In this document: in pieces, positions 59,123 through 64,000 of the stretch
Numbering within the stretch: the first letter of the stretch is position 1
Layout of the letters: each line of letters starts with the position of its first letter
Translations under genes and position numbers: made by a program
Assembly: GCA_905250115.1 (NCBI GenBank)
Contig: CAJNOI010000336.1
Span: forward strand, 1-64,000
From: Adineta steineri
Lineage: Eukaryota > Rotifera > Eurotatoria > Adinetida > Adinetidae
Direction: 5' to 3'
DNA length: 64,000 bases
Notes under the pieces: model-generated
What the model saw: the letters and a program-made list of their open reading frames with translations, nothing else
Told to the model about the DNA's origin: nothing
Database searches by the model: none

Positions 59123-60158
59123 TCATACTACCAAGAAGTAAGAGTCAAGTACTGTTTTTCTTTTCTTGTATCGATAACTTTTTTTTCTCTTATGAGCGTT
59201 GTTTTCTGGTCTATTTTCTGAAGTTGTCATTATTGCTTTTTCTTTTTGCTAAGCTATAATTTCTTTCTTTTCTTTCACACGCACTTATGAACAATCACCA
59301 TTGTTGAAATACTGCACATCAATATGCAATTTTTTTCATTAATAATAATATAATGGATTTCTCGGTAGGAAAAACTACATTCAACAAATTCCTTTTTGCT
59401 CATTTATGTTAATAATGAGTTTTTATGCTTTCATGCAAAGGTACGACGAGAAAAAGTGAATAAGAATACAAGAAGATTTTTATTGATAAATATAGAATGA
59501 TTTCATCAAATTCAAATTATGAGTTCCGATCTATTTTTATTCATAGATATTAATCGACATTTTATCAGTTAGAGATCACAAAATCTAATTTCATAATTCT
59601 TTTCTCTAGAGATATTTCTTTTTGCATTCAATTCGGAATGATCATAAATAATCATATTCAAAATCATTATCATGCTCACAATTACAAACTAGTATTTTCA
59701 TTGTTGATACTATAATATTTTATTTTTTTTTGTATAATTTTGTAAATAAACCTTCAAGAAAATATTCTAATGCAATTTATATTTTCCACTTGTATGATCT
59801 CATTTTTGTATATCTAGAAAAATTTGTTTCGATTCTTTCGGATAAAATCGAATTCGCAAAGTCGCTTCTACAGGAAATTCACAATAAAAAAAAACTGTTC
59901 GATGGAATTCATTTTGTTACTAACAAATGACATTTTCTTATCGTTTGTATGCAAAATAATAGAAAAACAAATCTTCAGATTTTAATTGATTATCGGCATA
60001 GGATAATTTGCTTTCGATTACTGACGACATCTATCGTTCTTTCATATAAAATGGTTATCAGCCTATAACCAACAAGATAATATTCTAGTCTATTTATTCA
60101 TTCTTACCTAAATCTTTCTTTGTTCGTAATTTCAATTTAACGATTGACTATTTCAAAC
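59123..60158. other. Divergent intergenic region
   Basis: About 1 kb between the minus-strand Ly6-like gene and SF3A1, so both promoters should lie here. No motif can be assigned. The open frame at 59730-59930 has no supporting evidence. Confidence 0.5.
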
Positions 60159-63100
60159 ATGCCTCCTGTTGAATTAACAGCAAATCCTGGTGAAAATACC
60201 AGTAATCAACCAACAACTATTACACCTGTTCCAGCGGCTTTTGTTCCTCCATCAGTAAAAGCTAAAATTGGTATTATTTATCCACCGCCAGAAGTTCGAA
60301 GTAAGATTTTCTTTATTATACATTAATATAAATATTCATTTTTATTTTGAAATATAGATATTGTTGATAAAACAGCTAGTTTCGTTGCACGTAATGGACC
60401 CAGTTTTGAAAGTAAAGTTAAAGAAGCAGAAGCAAATAATTCAAAATTTAATTTTTTAAATCCACATGATCCTTATCATGCATATTATTTACATAAAGTT
60501 AAAGAATCTATGGAAGGTAAAGCACCTGCACCAGGTGCACCTGAACAACAACAACAGCAACAAACACTTGCACCTACACCATCCATGCAATCAACTACTA
60601 ATAAAGTTCACACAAAAGTTCAAAGCGAAATATCAAAATTTTTCGAACCAATTATTATTAAAGATCCACCAAGTGAATATGAATTTATGATTGAACCACC
60701 ATCAATATCAGCTTATGATTTGTATGTATTCATTTATTGTTTTTTATAAATCATAATTTTTATTGTGTGTATGTGTGTTTTAGGGATGTTGTCAGATTAA
60801 CAGCTCAATTTGTTGCTCGTAATGGTCGACAATTTTTAACATCATTAATGTCTAAAGAAGCTCGTAATCCTCAATTTGATTTTCTTAAACCAGCACATGG
60901 TTTATTTAATTATTTTACAAAATTAGTTGAACAGTATACAAAAATTTTAATACCATCAAGAGAATCTCTAGCAAAATTATCAAATGATATTGAAAATCAA
61001 CAAAAAATTATGGATGAAGTTAATTATCGTGTAGAATGGGTTAAACATCAATTACGTGAAAGAGCAAAAGAAGAAGAAGCTGTAGAAAAAGAACGAGGTT
61101 AGATAATAAAATTCTTATATAAATATTTTTTTTTAATTTTTAATTATATAGCTGCATATTCACAAATTGATTGGCATGATTTCGTAGTGGTAGAAACAGT
61201 TGATTATCAACCACAAGAACAAGGCAATTTTCCGGTAAGGAATAAGACATTCTATCTAATATAAAAATAAAATAAATATCAATTTTAGCCTCCAACAACA
61301 CCTGAAATGGTTGGTGCACGAATGCTTCTTCAAGAACGTCTTGATCGAACTGTAAGTTTTATTTTCATTTTGTCAAAATACTATTCATTTAAACTTTTAC
61401 TTTAGAATTTTCAACATATTACATCGACAACAATGGTTAGTATGTCTGATCTTGCTGCAGAAATGGATATGGGATCACCACCACATTCACCTCCACCAGC
61501 AATGCAATCGAATGTTAATATGCAAGAAATGGATATGGAACAAGATGATGATGATATGAATGCTCCACCACCTCCGCAACCACCTCAACCATCATTACTG
61601 CATCGTGGTGGATCTTCTGCACCGATGATGATATCTCGTATTCCATCTAATCAATCTCCAATGCCACCACCCTTCCCTCCTGGTATACCAACAACTGTTT
61701 TACCACCAGCTATTCCTACAGATAAATTACCTGCACCATTAAAACCACAAGATGTTATTATTAAATCATATGATCCTAAACGTAAATATATATTATCTTG
61801 TTAATTTTTGAATTCTTTTCTTCTTTTTTGTAGAAAAAATGTTAACTATCAATCAAGGTGAACAATATTTAATATCACCAATTACAAAGGAAAAAATTCC
61901 AGCAAATAGTATATCATCACATACAAAATATGGTAATAATATTATCTTGTTTTCTATTTGTTCGATCAATTTTTCTTTTCTAGCTTTACTTGATCCATCA
62001 TGGATTCAACGACGAGAAAAAGAAGTTGCTGAACAACAAGAAAAAGAACAAGTTTATGAACCAGGTATATTATTGATTTATTATTGATAATAAATAAAAC
62101 AAAATTTCATTTAGGTTCATTTGTTGAACTTGAATTGAAAAAATTTGCTGAACGTCGTACAGATATTTTTGGTATGGGTGTACAAGAAACAACAATTGGT
62201 CGAAAGGTAAAAAAACCCAATTATTGATTAAGGATAATGAATTGATTGTTTTAGATTGGTGAAGAAGATCGTCGTGCTGATGATAAAGTTCAATGGGATG
62301 GTCATACAGCAACAGGTAAAATTGGTTTGATCGTAATTTGCTTCTAAATTAATAATATTGTTTCTTTTAGCTGAAAAAACATCGAAAAAAGCTATGGCGA
62401 ATATAACTATCGAAGATCAAATCAATGCTATTCATCGTAGTCAAGGACTTCTTGAAGATGAAGCTTCAGCAGCTAATCGTATTGGTCCATCAATACCCAA
62501 ACCAGTTACAACATCATCATATCCATCAACAGCTAAAACAATTCAAAAACCACCACAACTTTCACCATTAGTAGCTAAACCAATGGTTCCTATGGGTGGT
62601 CAACCTCAACGAACACTTCTTGCTGCTCCAATTCTTTCACGACCTGGTATGCAACCAGTTACTCTTCTTCCTCAAGGAACTCATACAATGGTTGCTATGC
62701 CATCAATGGTTGCTGTAGCACCACAACCGCCAATACATCCTCCGCCAACAGCAGATGAACCATCTGCTAAAAGACCAAAAACTGAAGATCAACTTATGCC
62801 AGAAGAAGACTTTTATAAAACATTTGGAAAAGTAAGAATTAATTATTTCATTATGAATATCTAAAAATTGAAATAGAAAGGAATCATTAATACTAGAGTG
62901 AACGTTGTAATTGAGTATACGATGAGAAAGAAAGTTTTACTTGAATATCATAATACTATTTTTAACATTTTTTCCTTCTTTTAAAGGGTCAAGTTACAAT
63001 TACAATACAATTACCAATTGTACCTGAAAAACCAGAATGGAATCTCAATGGTCAAGCTATACCATTAACTTTACCGATAACTGATCCTGTAAGTAATATC

Positions 63101-63319
63101 AAATTTTTTATTCATAATATTTCATATATTTCTATTTTAAAGATAACGGTTATTAAAGCAAAATTAGCAGATTTACTTGGTGGTATGCCTGCAGGAAAAC
63201 AAAAACTTGTTTATAATGACATGTTTGTTAAAGATTCGAATTCACTTGGTTTTTATAATATGATGAAAGGTTCAGTTGTTTATTTACAATTAAAAGAACG
63301 TGGTGGACGAAAAAAATAA
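60159..63319 (+). CDS. SF3A1: Splicing factor 3A subunit 1
   Basis: Thirteen exons: 60159-60300, 60358-60721, 60784-61097, 61152-61234, 61289-61351, 61406-61781, 61834-61932, 61984-62064, 62115-62206, 62255-62315, 62371-62831, 62987-63088, 63143-63319. About 800 residues, usual for animals. Two SURP domains (NIVDKTASFVARNGPSFE; DVVRLTAQFVARNGRQFLTS), a charged helical region, a Pro-rich centre with PPPPQPPQP, the LLDPSWIQRREKE segment, a basic SAKRPKTE and a C-terminal ubiquitin-like domain ending VYLQLKERGGRKK. The RGGRKK end matches SF3A1 proteins. It is a core part of the U2 snRNP, acting at branch-point recognition in the nucleus. All introns but one (155 bp) are 47-60 bp. ATG at 60159 is the first in frame. 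Confidence 0.96.
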
Positions 63320-63434
63320 ACTTATTCATTAAAAATATTTGTTTGTGTGTCTCTATGTGTGTGTGTATCTGTCTCATTATCACTGTTTATTAAAAAGTGT
63401 TAAATAAAAATAAACTTCATTTGTCTTGTTCTAG

Positions 63435-63908
63435 ATGTCTGATAAAATAAAAATTAAATTTCAACAAACTATACATGCTTTTGATGTATTAACTTATAAT
63501 CAAAGATTATTGAGAGATAATAATATTAATGAAAATGGTTAGTTAGATCTGTTCTTATTTTTTTTCTAATAAGATTCAAAAAGATGAAATAGAGTATTTA
63601 GATTTGCTTTTTTGGGTAAAACGTTATGTAGATCAAAGAAAAATTGTTGAACAACTTGAAAATCAACTTAAATGTGTTACATCAAAAACAAAATCACAAA
63701 GGTAGAATAATTCAAATTTCATCATTTTTATTTTCATTCTATTGTAATTAGTCAACAAATTCATGATCAACGAAAACGTCGTCTTAATTCTTCAAATCGT
63801 GCTATGCAATTAGTAAGTACCATACAAGAATATTCATCTTTTATGTATACATTTCAACGAATAGAACATCGACTCTATTTATAATGAAATCAATGATTTC
63901 TCCTAGTA
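63435..63908 (+). CDS. Small coiled-coil protein, unidentified
   Basis: Exons 63435-63537, 63584-63701 and 63752-63812; splicing 63813-63905 then puts TAA (63906-63908) directly after, giving 95 residues. If the last GTAAGT is not used, the frame runs on to TAA at 63882-63884 (about 118 residues). The sequence is helical and charged (LDLLFWVKRYVDQRKIVEQL), suggesting a short coiled coil. I do not recognise a family. The ATG follows TTGTTCTAG directly and lies only 115 bp after the SF3A1 stop, as expected of a trans-spliced downstream cistron. Both the first acceptor (AAAAG) and the end are uncertain. Confidence 0.5.
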
Positions 63909-63950
63909 ATGTAAATAGATTTCGAATTATTTATGCTTCATACTCTGTAG

Positions 63951-64000
63951 CAGGGTCCGGCGGAGCTGTCCCGAATCCGATCTCTATCCCGTCGGGGGCA
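63951..64000. mobile_element. Possible edge of a GC-rich mobile element
   Basis: From CAGGGTCCGGCGGAGC to the window end 34 of 50 bases are G or C, against an AT-rich flank. A CAGGG start is common at hAT termini. Only the edge is visible. Confidence 0.35.

Noticed and set aside
59730..59930. 66-codon plus-strand frame upstream of SF3A1
   Set aside because: No homology, no splice context, AT-driven composition.

Overview
The window is animal nuclear DNA. It is very AT-rich, almost every coding segment is cut by 46-60 bp GT-AG introns, and the housekeeping genes are metazoan (splicing factor SF3A1, an RBR ubiquitin ligase, lipid phosphate phosphatases, a class C GPCR-like receptor). A very large multi-module non-ribosomal peptide synthetase (NRPS) carrying those same short introns, degenerate TGTGGG-type repeats, transposon debris and an 18-base match to the spliced leader I remember for bdelloids all point to a bdelloid rotifer. 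The species cannot be named from the sequence alone.

Layout. 1-2712: 3' part of an RBR (Ariadne-like) E3 ligase. 2713-21965: about 19 kb without an intact gene, holding a decayed prolyl 4-hydroxylase alpha copy (about 5212-6060), unidentified exon-like debris (9605-10200), two diverged copies of a 1.2 kb segment (about 3735-4880 and 11005-12240), a duplicated block of degenerate repeats (12250-15680), a ~75 bp tandem array (16140-17450) and small TGTGGG-type hairpins. 21966-39171: the NRPS, read as C-C-A-T / C-C-A-T / C-(gap)-A-T-TE. One intron contains a hAT-type MITE and a 620 bp near-perfect foldback. 39428-41308: a TTAA-flanked piggyBac relic, more hairpins and a fragment of a second NRPS. 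45168-48926: two tandem PAP2 lipid phosphatases. 48927-53985: gene-free and simple-sequence-rich. 53986-63900: a dense gene block with a class C GPCR-like receptor, a CDK-like pseudokinase, a Ly6/uPAR-like surface protein (minus strand), SF3A1 and a small coiled-coil gene only 115 bp downstream of it. The last 50 bases switch abruptly to GC-rich sequence, probably the edge of a mobile element.

The main system is the NRPS. Three adenylation domains and three carrier domains end in a thioesterase with Ser and His motifs in place, which suggests a small peptide released by hydrolysis or cyclisation. Each module appears to start with two condensation domains, and exon lengths repeat from module to module, so the gene grew by duplication of a whole intron-containing module. 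Transposon remnants, telomere-like hairpins and a second NRPS fragment beside it fit a dynamic, possibly subtelomeric, neighbourhood of the kind known to hold horizontally acquired genes in bdelloids. All splice sites were placed by eye from GT/AG signals, frame and homology between modules.
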